A DNA stretch of 64,000 nt from Nitrospira sp. (GTDB lineage Bacteria > Nitrospirota > Nitrospiria > Nitrospirales > Nitrospiraceae), in assembly GCA_029194675.1 (NCBI GenBank), contig JARFXP010000003.1:248001-312000 (forward strand), read 5' to 3'. Under the pieces are notes generated by a model, which saw nothing but the letters and a program-made list of their open reading frames with translations, ran no database searches and was not told where the DNA came from. Both the position numbers and the translations under genes were made by a program. Shown here piece after piece: positions 1 to 7,197 of this stretch. How positions within the stretch are numbered: the stretch's first letter is position 1; every line of letters begins with the position of its first letter.

Positions 1-220
1 CACAATGGATACAAAGATACTCATAAAGATTTCCACTGGGTAGAACGAGCAGAAGTCGTTCTCTCGTCGGGGTGGCTATGCGGCAGCGGGGGCAGAACAG
101 GAGGGAGGCGTTGAGAGAGCCGAATTGACCTTGTGAGGTTTCTGACGAAGCGCGAGGTTGGCTGCTGGGAACCCGGTGAGTCGCGGGGAGCCATGGAGGA
201 CCTGATCTGGGTGTACGCAT
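1..220 (-). CDS. zinc-ribbon hypothetical protein (partial, runs off left edge)
   Basis: An open frame of 73 codons starts at ATG 220 and leaves the window still open. The start of the frame is a poorly conserved-looking Pro/Ser-rich stretch. After it comes a compact core with C43-x2-C46 and C70-x2-C73, separated by basic and aliphatic residues (key strings FCPRC and EYLCIHC). Paired CxxC knuckles like these are typical of a small structural zinc ribbon. No ribosome-binding site precedes the ATG, so the true start may lie further downstream. Function is unknown. The call rests on the two cysteine pairs and on the frame being open; the rest of the gene is outside the window. Confidence 0.45.
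   Translation of the reverse strand, partial: MRTPRSGPPWLPATHRVPSSQPRASSETSQGQFGSLNASLLFCPRCRIATPTRERLLLVLPSGNLYEYLCIHC
42..62. repeat. small inverted repeat
   Basis: AGAACGA and TCGTTCT form a perfect 7-bp stem around a 7-nt loop. It lies inside the partial zinc-ribbon frame and has no T-run, so it is noted only as a possible structure. Confidence 0.2.
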
Positions 221-565
221 GAGTTTATATTAGTGAGAATTGTAAGTCCTGGTCAAGGGTTAATCAATTTCAACCGATGGGAGAATGACAGTCGGTCTGT
301 CAATCAATGTTTGCCACAACAATGGGTGGTTCGGACGTCGCTTTGGGAGTTGTGATGCCACCCGAGATATCCCGAGATATAGGGAGAAGTGATAGGATCG
401 ATCGATCCAGATGAGAGGGGTGAGCTAGTGGAGCATGGCGTACCCTTCGACCGCCAATTGATCTGGTGTCACACGGCCGATTCACATTGCTCCACGGTTG
501 ACTGGGAAGGCAAGGCTCATGCGACGACAGGAGAGATAGGCACCGCGCTGTGATAAAGGACCAGG
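221..565. other. intergenic stretch with no recognised gene
   Basis: This stretch holds only short, unconvincing open frames. The visible structure is a 10-bp tandem direct repeat (CCCGAGATAT twice, 361-380) followed by a GATCGATCGATC run near 398-407. No promoter or terminator could be assigned. Confidence 0.5.
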
Positions 566-934
566 TTATACCGTGGCCTTGGCGGACTCGATCTCAGTTG
601 CTGTGATGAGGCCGGAGAGGTAATCGGCAACGAAATTGAGGGCTTCCTCCCGTCCGTCGGCTCGGCGTCCTTTCTCTCTTCGCTGTACGGATAGTTCATG
701 ATCCAAATCTGATTTGACTTCCCCCAGGATTCGCTGGAGGGAGGATGGCGTAAGGTTGGTATCCATGTCCTCCAGCTCCTGACAGCGATCGAGAACCCAG
801 TTGAGGCCTTCAATACGCCCGGCGTAATGCTCCTGCTCGGCGGTGTCGATCCTTGCCATCGCAGTGGCGAAAGTCTGTGCTTCGTAAATCAAATTGTAGA
901 AACTGGTGACGCCTCTTTGTAACGATGGATTCAT
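566..934 (-). CDS. hypothetical protein, 122 aa
   Basis: This start codon is chosen because AAGGAGTAT sits just upstream of ATG 934. The upstream in-frame ATG would add only a short, unconvincing leader. The product is a soluble, mainly alpha-helical protein rich in Glu, Gln, Arg and Leu, with no signal peptide or membrane segment. The family is not recognised. The helical pattern (NLIYEAQTFATAMARID, then an RIEGLNWVLDRCQELE stretch) resembles small coiled-coil proteins. It lies on the same strand as nxrAB but well downstream and is separated from it by a terminator, so there is no reason to link it to nitrite oxidation. Confidence 0.55.
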   Translation of the reverse strand: MNPSLQRGVTSFYNLIYEAQTFATAMARIDTAEQEHYAGRIEGLNWVLDRCQELEDMDTNLTPSSLQRILGEVKSDLDHELSVQRREKGRRADGREEALNFVADYLSGLITATEIESAKATV

Positions 935-1021
935 AATACTCCTTATACTCCTTCTCGTTTGGATGAGACGCAATTATACATCAGATTCGAGTGCGGACAA
1001 GGAGTATTTTTAGTTGTCATT

Positions 1022-1507
1022 CTATGTGAACAGGAGGGAATGGAACTCGTTCATGAACCCGTAGTAGAGGGGTGCAAAATCTTTCAAACAGCCCGGGCTC
1101 GTTTCCTTCAAACGCTTGAAGAAGAAGACCTGTGTGCGTGGATCGAGTTGCTCCAGGAGTTGGCTCAGCTGAGCCATGGAATAACTGCCGGCGGGCACGC
1201 TGAGGACATAGTGCACAAGGCGCTCGACGAATTGCTGAGCGACATAATCACTATGCAGATAGCCATCTGGGAGTTTACCGGAAGCGAGAAACTCATCAAA
1301 TGGGATGGCCTGTGCAGCAAAGGGAACTGATTGCTGCTGATGTGATGTCACGCCGGGAGTGCTCCCCAGTTGAATAGCAAAGACGCCATAAGTAAAAACT
1401 GTACTGGACGCTATCCATCTCGTCAAGTGCGCAGAAGATGCAGTGGTGATGAGCCAAAAGATAGATGTTTCGGCTAGATCGGCTCTAGGACTTTCTGCAA
1501 TACGCAC
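1022..1507 (-). CDS. hypothetical protein with possible N-terminal signal or anchor
   Basis: The frame begins at GTG 1507, and a TTG at 1426 is an alternative start. Downstream of the TTG the sequence reads like a signal peptide (TRWIASSTVFTYGVFA followed by a polar mature region). The C-terminal 90 residues are acidic, amphipathic and evenly composed, which supports a real protein. An overlapping plus-strand frame (959-1330) is the competitor; the minus frame is preferred because its composition is more protein-like and because it lies co-directional behind nxrB. Function is unknown and no family is recognised. Confidence 0.45.
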   Translation of the reverse strand: MRIAESPRADLAETSIFWLITTASSAHLTRWIASSTVFTYGVFAIQLGSTPGVTSHQQQSVPFAAQAIPFDEFLASGKLPDGYLHSDYVAQQFVERLVHYVLSVPAGSYSMAQLSQLLEQLDPRTQVFFFKRLKETSPGCLKDFAPLYYGFMNEFHSLLFT

Positions 1508-1573
1508 GTAGGTTGTAGGCAGTCACATGGGTGCTTGCTGAACAAAGCGGAGGCTGGCTGTCCTGAAACAAGC

Positions 1574-1607
1574 AGGGGGCGGCGTCCTTCGACGGACACC
1601 GCCCCCT
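1574..1607 (-). terminator. hairpin terminator behind nxrB
   Basis: Arms 1574-1587 and 1594-1607 pair over 14 positions with a single C/A mismatch around a 6-nt loop. The stem is very GC-rich and lies about 25 nt beyond the nxrB stop codon. The T-run after it on the minus strand is weak (TTGTTT). It probably ends the nxrAB transcript or protects its 3' end. Confidence 0.7.
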
Positions 1608-1631
1608 CTGAGCCTTGCGCCCGAGATCGAG

Positions 1632-2921
1632 CTACAGCCAGGTCACCCGTTCGGCGGGCCGGATGTAGATGGGCTCTTCGACCTGAATGCGGGCCACTTC
1701 TTTCCCCGACTTATTGAAGCCCAACACCGTATCGTTGTACATCTCGAACCGCTTCCCGTGAATCTGGGTTTCGAAGACTTTTGGCCCCGGAATGACGTCG
1801 TAGCGGAAGATGATCTGCTGACTGGCACGCCAGAGCTGGAGCACGGCCAACAGTTCCCGACTGGGCACCAAATACTTTTCAATGGCATTGTCCACGCCGG
1901 GTCCGAACATCTGCCGGGCATAGCCGCGCGGGCTGTGCCGGGGCGGGATGTAGTACCCATTGGGCTCCGTTCCCCACTGGGGATACAGCGGCAAGGCCAC
2001 TTGCTCGACCCGAATCGCATAGTAGAGCGGATGCCACCGGTCTTCGGCCCACAGCCCATCCTCGCCGATCCGCACCAGGCTCTGCATGCGGATCTTCCCG
2101 ACGCAAGCCGCCATGCAGCGCGTTTCCATCGGTTCGCCGCCGGTGAGCGGGTCCTTCCCTTCGATCCGAGGATAACAGGCAATACACTTCTCGCTGACCC
2201 GCGTCGTCCCCCGGTACATCGGCTTCTTATACGGACATTGCTCGACACATTTCTTATACCCCCGGCAGCGGTTCTGATCGATCAGGACGATCCCGTCTTC
2301 CGGGCGCTTGTAGATGGCCTTGCGCGGGCAGGCCGCCAAGCAGCCGGGATAGGTGCAGTGATTGCAGATCCGTTGGAGATAGAAGTAGAAGGTCTCATGT
2401 TCCGGGAGGCTGCTGCCGGTCATTTTCCAGGGTTCATCCCGAGAGAAGCCGGTCTTGTCGATGCCCTCGACCAGGGCACGCATCGAAGTGGCCGTGTCTT
2501 CATAGATATTGACGAACCGCCATTCCTGGTCCGTCGGAATATAGCCGATCGCGGCCTGACCCACCTTGGCCCCGGCATCAAAAATCGTCATCCCTTCGAA
2601 CACCCCGTAGGGGGCATGGTGTTTTCGCCCGACGCGGACGTTCCAGACCTGCCCACCCGGATTGACCTGTTCGATCAACTGCGTGATTTTCACGTCGTAG
2701 AACTGCGGATACCCGCCATAGGGTTTGGTTTCCACGTTGTTCCACCACATGTATTCCTGGCCTTTGGAGAAGAGCCAGGTCGACTTATCGGCCATGCTAC
2801 AGGTTTGACAGGCCAAACAGCGATTGATGTTGAACACAAAGGCAAACTGCCACTTCGGATGCCGTTCCTCGTAGGGATACAACATCTTGCGTCCCAGCTG
2901 CCAATTATAGACTTCAGGCAT
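1632..2921 (-). CDS. nxrB: nitrite oxidoreductase beta subunit NxrB
   Basis: This 429-aa iron-sulfur electron-transfer subunit passes electrons from the NxrA molybdenum centre during oxidation of nitrite to nitrate. It belongs to the NarH-like subunits of the type II DMSO reductase family. Four cysteine groups are visible: C35/C38/C41, C186/C189/C194/C198, C219/C225/C229 and C246/C249/C269/C273. In the third group a tyrosine (Y222) stands where a further cysteine would be, as the tryptophan does in NarH, which fits one [3Fe-4S] and three [4Fe-4S] clusters. The start is ATG 2921, preceded by AAAGGAGCA; a longer frame has no such signal. There is no signal peptide of its own, which fits co-export with Tat-bearing NxrA. 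It lies 98 nt downstream of nxrA, separated by a strong hairpin. Confidence 0.97.
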   Translation of the reverse strand: MPEVYNWQLGRKMLYPYEERHPKWQFAFVFNINRCLACQTCSMADKSTWLFSKGQEYMWWNNVETKPYGGYPQFYDVKITQLIEQVNPGGQVWNVRVGRKHHAPYGVFEGMTIFDAGAKVGQAAIGYIPTDQEWRFVNIYEDTATSMRALVEGIDKTGFSRDEPWKMTGSSLPEHETFYFYLQRICNHCTYPGCLAACPRKAIYKRPEDGIVLIDQNRCRGYKKCVEQCPYKKPMYRGTTRVSEKCIACYPRIEGKDPLTGGEPMETRCMAACVGKIRMQSLVRIGEDGLWAEDRWHPLYYAIRVEQVALPLYPQWGTEPNGYYIPPRHSPRGYARQMFGPGVDNAIEKYLVPSRELLAVLQLWRASQQIIFRYDVIPGPKVFETQIHGKRFEMYNDTVLGFNKSGKEVARIQVEEPIYIRPAERVTWL

Positions 2922-2934
2922 TGCGGTGCTCCTT

Positions 2935-3016
2935 TCAGTGCTGCGGTCGGTGTTCTGAGTGCTGCGTGTGGTCCCGAGCTTGGGCTCCGGACTCAGCACT
3001 CAGCACCCAGCACTGA
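2935..3016 (-). repeat. long imperfect hairpin in the nxrA-nxrB spacer
   Basis: Three nested stems build one structure. Outer: TCAGTGCTG 2935-2943 with CAGCACTGA 3008-3016, 9 bp. Middle: CTGAGTGCTG 2955-2964 with CAGCACTCAG 2994-3003, 10 bp, extended by GGTG 2949-2952 with CACC 3004-3007. Inner: 2971-2979 with 2984-2992, 8 of 9 paired around a 4-nt loop. It fills the spacer between the nxrA stop and the nxrB Shine-Dalgarno. It could be an mRNA processing or stability element, or a REP-like copy built on an AGCACTC unit. Confidence 0.75.
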
Positions 3017-3019
3017 TGT

Positions 3020-6000
3020 TTAGACTTTGATCTTAATATGTTCGCCTTTGAGCCACTTGATCATAAACTCGTTCTCTTGCCCGGGCGTAAAGCCGGTCCG
3101 TACCGGTTCCCACGGCCCCCGGCCTCCGATGCCGCCGTCTTCCGCCTTGGTGATGCGGATGAGACATTCCTTCGGCACGGTATTGACCGCATGGTGGTCG
3201 ATTTCAAACCCCCATTTCATCCGGAGCCCGCCCGCATATTTGCCGGGCAGCGAGTCGGTTTGATGCATCGGCATGAGCCAACTGCGCGTAAAGGACTGTT
3301 GCGCGCCATACCGGAAGTTGGACTGGTAGCCGGTATCGATCGCAATGGCGCGGCCGTCCGGCCTCGTTTCATGGCCCTTGACCGACTTGGGCGTCGAGAC
3401 GAAGGGTGCATGCTTGGCCATCGTGACATGGTATGGATAGGACGGGTTGTACTTCGCGCGAATCATGAGACGCGCCACTTTGTAGTAGGGATCGCTCGGC
3501 TTCCAGCCGCGGTAGGGGCGGTCGACGGGATTCCCATCGATGTACACATAGTCGCCGTCGTTGATACCACGGTCCTTGGCCGCTTGCGGATTGATATGCA
3601 CTTGATGCTCGCCGACACCCGGTGTCCGTTTGTCCATGCGGTAGGGATCGCCGAAGTTCGACTCGTAAATCTGCACCCAGTCGTTCACCGACCACTGACT
3701 GTGGACCCGGTGCCGGGTCTTGGGCGTCACGCAGTAGAACTGATAGCCCTTCTCCCACAAGGGGTTGCTATGACGCTTGATCTCCGCCCAGGACAGCTTG
3801 ATGTTCCGAATTGTCTTGTCGTCGTGGTGCTGAGCCGTGATGGGAATGCCATAGTCGTCCGGCCGCACATAGGGGTTCGTCGTGAAGATGGCGTTCGGCA
3901 AGTAGGGGGTCGCCTCCGGCCCTTCGCGATGCACCACGAAGTTTTCGCCGTACTCGATGGCTTCCGGTTCGATGCGATAGCTCTCGATGCGCCCGGATCT
4001 GGTCCACTGCGGTTTCGACTCGTTGGTCTCTTCCCAGAGGGGATGTCGAGGATAGGTGCGGACCATCACCATCCAGCCCTTTTCAGACTTCAACAGCACG
4101 TCGGCACTGTACCCGTACAGGGTGCTGGATGCATCCAGGAGCCGCTGCGCATACACGTCCACTCGATTCTGATAGACAAAATGGAAGACGTCTCGCATGC
4201 GGCTGTCCCCCGTCATCTCGGCCAGCTTCGCCGCTACCCCCGCAAACGTATCCGCATCGTTCCGCGTGTCGTACAACGGACGGATCCCTCCTTTCCAGAT
4301 CTGGATCCATGGATTGGAGACTGTGGCCGTCATCTCCGGGTAGGTGAACTCCATCCAGGAGTTGACGGCGAAGGCGATATCGTTGTGGTTGACGTCGGAC
4401 GTCATTTCGATGTCCTGCGTCATCAGACATTCGATGTTCGGATCCACGTTCCGCACCATGTCGTAATGGTGCTTGGCGTTGTTTAAGATGTTGACGTTCA
4501 CGACCCACCGGATCTTACTGGGGGTCGGCATATGGGTCTTGCCGGTAAACACCTTGCGGCCATACTTCGGGGTATTGACGATCAAGGCGGTGTCGCCATG
4601 GTTCCAGTACCCGGGCTCCTCGCCGTAATAGTAGTTGCGGTATTTGATTTCTTTCCCATGGGCATTGGCATCCAGATTGAGCCGCCAGGGATCTTCCGAG
4701 AGATGCACACCGGAGCCGACACCGGACCAGGGCGTGGCATTCCAAATCCCCACTTTGTAATTGCCGGACCAGGTATGGCACCCGGTCCCGAATTTGCCGA
4801 TATTGCCGGTCAAGGTCGTGACGAGGGCGGCAGCTCGTCCGGTTTCCGTCATGTGGAAATAGTGGCAGACCCCCTCGCCATTGTGAATCGCGGCAGGCTT
4901 GATGGTGCCGGAGTCGCGCGCCCAGCGGACAATCAGGTCTTTGGGCGAGCGGGTGATCTGATGCACGGTATCCAGGTCGTAGTCTTGGAGGTGGATCAGG
5001 TACATCTGGTAGATCGGCAGGGCGTCGATTTCGCGTCCGTTCAACAACTTGACCCGATAGGTGCCGGTCAGGGCCGGGTCAATCCCGCTTTTTTCGAAAT
5101 GCCAGCCGACCTGCTCACGATGGAGCGGCACCGCCTGTTTCTTGGCCAGGTCCCACACCATGAACCCTCCTAAACGTTCAACCTGATCCGATTTCAACGA
5201 TTGGACCCGACCCGAGTAGCTGTGTGAAAAGTCGGGAAACTTATAGTCCGGCACGACATCCCGAGGGTCCAAATACTGGAGGGTATCGGTGCGCACGAGC
5301 AGCGGCATATCGGTAAACTGCTTGATGTAGTCGATGTCCTGCATGTTCTCATCGAGAATGATCTTGCAGGCCCCGAGGAACAATGCACCGTCCGATTGCG
5401 GGCGCAGGGGAATCCAGTAGTCGGCTCGAGTAGCCGTCGGGTTGTACTCCGGGGTGATGACCACGATGCGGCAGCCGCGCTCGATCGATTCGAGCTTCCA
5501 GTGGGCTTCCGGCATCTTATTTTCCACGAAGTTCTTGCCCCAGCTCGTGTTCATCTTGGAGAACCGCATATCACTCAAATCGACATCGCAGTTTTGTGTG
5601 CCGTTCCACCAGGGCTGCGAGGGATCCTGGTCGCCGTGCCAGGTGTAATTGTTCCAGTAGCGTCCCCCTTGCGCCTGATCCGGACCGACCTTGCGAATCC
5701 AACTGTCCAGTATCGGCAGGACGCTGTTATTGAAACGGGTATTGGAGTGTTTGCCGATGAATCCGAGAATAGGCATACCGGCGCGGTGCTTGAAGCAGCG
5801 CACCCCCGCCCCCTTCATCATCTCGATCATCTCCGGCGCATAGCCCTGTTCCCGAAGCCGCCGGGCGCCGGCTTCGCCGCTGTACCGCGTGCCGATGACG
5901 ATCATCGCCTTCGCCGCATAGGTAAAGGCGGTGTCCCAGGAGACCCGCAGCATGTCGTCCAAGAAGCGGCTGTCGAATTTGTACTTGCGCTTGGATTCCG

Positions 6001-6457
6001 GGGTCAGCTCCGGCGAACCGTCATCCATCCACTGTTTCCACCCCTTCCGCATTAAGGGCCCCTTCAAGCGATAGGGCCCATAGACGCGGCGATGAAAGGT
6101 AAAGCCTTTCAGGCACATCCGGGGGTTATGGGCGAAGGTCCCGCGATTGCCGTACAGGTCTTCATACGTTTGGTGGTCATAGTTCTGTTCCACCCGCATG
6201 ACGACGCCGTTCCGCACAAAGGCTCGGATGCGGCAGGCATGGGTGTCGTTGGGAGAGCAGACCCACGTAAAGGATGAATCGTACCGATATTGGTCATGAT
6301 AGACCCGCTCCCACGAGCGGTCCGGATAATCCCCCAAGGGATTGCCGACTTCGATCACGGGCTGGAGCGCCGTCAGCGCCAGAACTTTGTCCGCCACCGC
6401 CGCAGCCGCGACGGTGCCGGCAGAGACCTTCAAAAATTGTCGACGTGACAAGAACAT
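3020..6457 (-). CDS. nxrA: nitrite oxidoreductase alpha (catalytic) subunit NxrA
   Basis: This 1145-aa molybdopterin oxidoreductase of the type II DMSO reductase family oxidises nitrite to nitrate in the periplasm, the energy-yielding step of Nitrospira. The N-terminus carries a Tat signal (SRRQFLK, residues 4-10, then an alanine-rich hydrophobic stretch), as expected for the periplasm-facing Nitrospira enzyme. C67, C75 and C115 lie where NarG-type proteins bind the FS0 [4Fe-4S] cluster. The length matches known Nitrospira NxrA. The start is set by AGGAGG a few bases before ATG 6457. nxrB follows in the same operon. No nxrC-like haem or anchor subunit, chaperone or second nxr copy is present in this window. 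Confidence 0.97.
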   Translation of the reverse strand: MFLSRRQFLKVSAGTVAAAAVADKVLALTALQPVIEVGNPLGDYPDRSWERVYHDQYRYDSSFTWVCSPNDTHACRIRAFVRNGVVMRVEQNYDHQTYEDLYGNRGTFAHNPRMCLKGFTFHRRVYGPYRLKGPLMRKGWKQWMDDGSPELTPESKRKYKFDSRFLDDMLRVSWDTAFTYAAKAMIVIGTRYSGEAGARRLREQGYAPEMIEMMKGAGVRCFKHRAGMPILGFIGKHSNTRFNNSVLPILDSWIRKVGPDQAQGGRYWNNYTWHGDQDPSQPWWNGTQNCDVDLSDMRFSKMNTSWGKNFVENKMPEAHWKLESIERGCRIVVITPEYNPTATRADYWIPLRPQSDGALFLGACKIILDENMQDIDYIKQFTDMPLLVRTDTLQYLDPRDVVPDYKFPDFSHSYSGRVQSLKSDQVERLGGFMVWDLAKKQAVPLHREQVGWHFEKSGIDPALTGTYRVKLLNGREIDALPIYQMYLIHLQDYDLDTVHQITRSPKDLIVRWARDSGTIKPAAIHNGEGVCHYFHMTETGRAAALVTTLTGNIGKFGTGCHTWSGNYKVGIWNATPWSGVGSGVHLSEDPWRLNLDANAHGKEIKYRNYYYGEEPGYWNHGDTALIVNTPKYGRKVFTGKTHMPTPSKIRWVVNVNILNNAKHHYDMVRNVDPNIECLMTQDIEMTSDVNHNDIAFAVNSWMEFTYPEMTATVSNPWIQIWKGGIRPLYDTRNDADTFAGVAAKLAEMTGDSRMRDVFHFVYQNRVDVYAQRLLDASSTLYGYSADVLLKSEKGWMVMVRTYPRHPLWEETNESKPQWTRSGRIESYRIEPEAIEYGENFVVHREGPEATPYLPNAIFTTNPYVRPDDYGIPITAQHHDDKTIRNIKLSWAEIKRHSNPLWEKGYQFYCVTPKTRHRVHSQWSVNDWVQIYESNFGDPYRMDKRTPGVGEHQVHINPQAAKDRGINDGDYVYIDGNPVDRPYRGWKPSDPYYKVARLMIRAKYNPSYPYHVTMAKHAPFVSTPKSVKGHETRPDGRAIAIDTGYQSNFRYGAQQSFTRSWLMPMHQTDSLPGKYAGGLRMKWGFEIDHHAVNTVPKECLIRITKAEDGGIGGRGPWEPVRTGFTPGQENEFMIKWLKGEHIKIKV

Positions 6458-6521
6458 TGTGGATACCTCCTCAACGTTTATGAACTTGAACGGGCTCGGT
6501 TTCCCTGTTTGATTTTCATAT

Positions 6522-6542
6522 TTGCCGGAGAGATACCGGCAA
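6522..6542 (-). promoter_or_regulatory. perfect hairpin in the probable nxrA leader
   Basis: TTGCCGG (6522-6528) and CCGGCAA (6536-6542) form a perfect 7-bp stem around a 7-nt loop, about 65 nt upstream of the nxrA start. No T-run follows on the minus strand, so it is not an obvious terminator. A leader RNA stabiliser or a protein-binding palindrome is possible. Confidence 0.5.
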
Positions 6543-6976
6543 TAATCTGCTTTCGCTTAGTCTGAATCATGGGCGACTGAAACTGATACCTCTGGCTCCT
6601 CACCGACCCACCACTTAAAAAACGTGTCTCACACCTGACTTCACACCCAGTGATTCATTTGGAAACTTCCGCAATATCCAAGCCATGTTGGTCGTACGTA
6701 GCTTTTTCGCTCATTGACCTCTTAAGTTAATGAAAAGAAATCGATCTTGCTGGATTTGGTTCTAGGAGTTTGAAGACAGATCACGGTAAGACATGAGTAG
6801 TAGAGGTTACATGGTTTTGTAGTTGAGACTACGACATACGCTGTCTTGTAGTTATTATGCTTTAATATCGCATAGTTTTCTGAACACGTGCTGTCAGTAG
6901 TAATGGCAGTTACGGATAGGTAACGCTTTGAACTTGGTAACTTCCATTTTTGCTTTACTCACAGCAGCACCCTGGC

Positions 6977-7005
6977 TTGACAGTGCTCAACGAGGTCAGT
7001 ACACT
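6977..7005 (+). promoter_or_regulatory. sigma-70-type promoter of tRNA-Gly
   Basis: TTGACA (6977-6982), a 17-nt spacer and TACACT (7000-7005) form a near-consensus promoter. Transcription would start a few bases later, about 14 nt before the mature tRNA end at 7026. Confidence 0.75.
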
Positions 7006-7025
7006 CCGCACCTCAAACCTCGTGA

Positions 7026-7100
7026 GCGGGAATAGCTCAGTGGTAGAGCATCGCCTTGCCAAGGCGAGGGTCGAGGGTTCAAATCCCTTTTCCCGCTCCA
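7026..7100 (+). tRNA. tRNA-Gly (GCC)
   Basis: The cloverleaf folds fully: acceptor GCGGGAA with TTCCCGC, a D-arm, anticodon stem TCGCC/GGCGA around loop TTGCCAA (anticodon GCC), and a T-arm with TTCAAAT. A CCA end is encoded after a T discriminator base. It sits immediately beside the restriction-modification/DarTG operon, a common place for islands to integrate. No integrase or second copy of the tRNA 3' end was found in the window. Confidence 0.95.
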
Positions 7101-7197
7101 AATCTCTATAAGCCGCGTCGGGTCGAACGCGTGACCTGTTGAGGGTACTCGATCTTCACGGCTGACTCTTCGCATATTCCTTCCGAACGAGATATTC

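Larger units (their letters stand above)
6458..7025. promoter_or_regulatory. nxrA upstream region and leader
   Basis: This gene-free, relatively AT-rich stretch of about 570 nt lies between divergent nxrA and tRNA-Gly and must contain the nxrAB promoter. I could not place a convincing -35/-10 pair for nxrA on the minus strand. It contains the leader hairpin at 6522-6542, a small inverted repeat GTAGT-4nt-ACTAC at 6819-6832, and the tRNA promoter at its far end. Confidence 0.5.

Noticed and set aside
300-485. Small minus-strand frame
   Set aside because: Short, low-complexity composition, no ribosome-binding site and no family resemblance.
959-1330. Plus-strand frame overlapping the hypothetical gene at 1022-1507
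   Set aside because: The two cannot both be likely; the minus frame has the more even composition and a signal-like leader. The choice is not certain.
1758-3023. Long plus-strand open frame opposite nxrB
   Set aside because: It is antisense to nxrB and its composition mirrors the GC-rich codon pattern of the real gene; no family features.
3038-4486. Long plus-strand open frame opposite nxrA
   Set aside because: It is the complement of a well-supported gene and has no recognisable motifs or ribosome-binding site.
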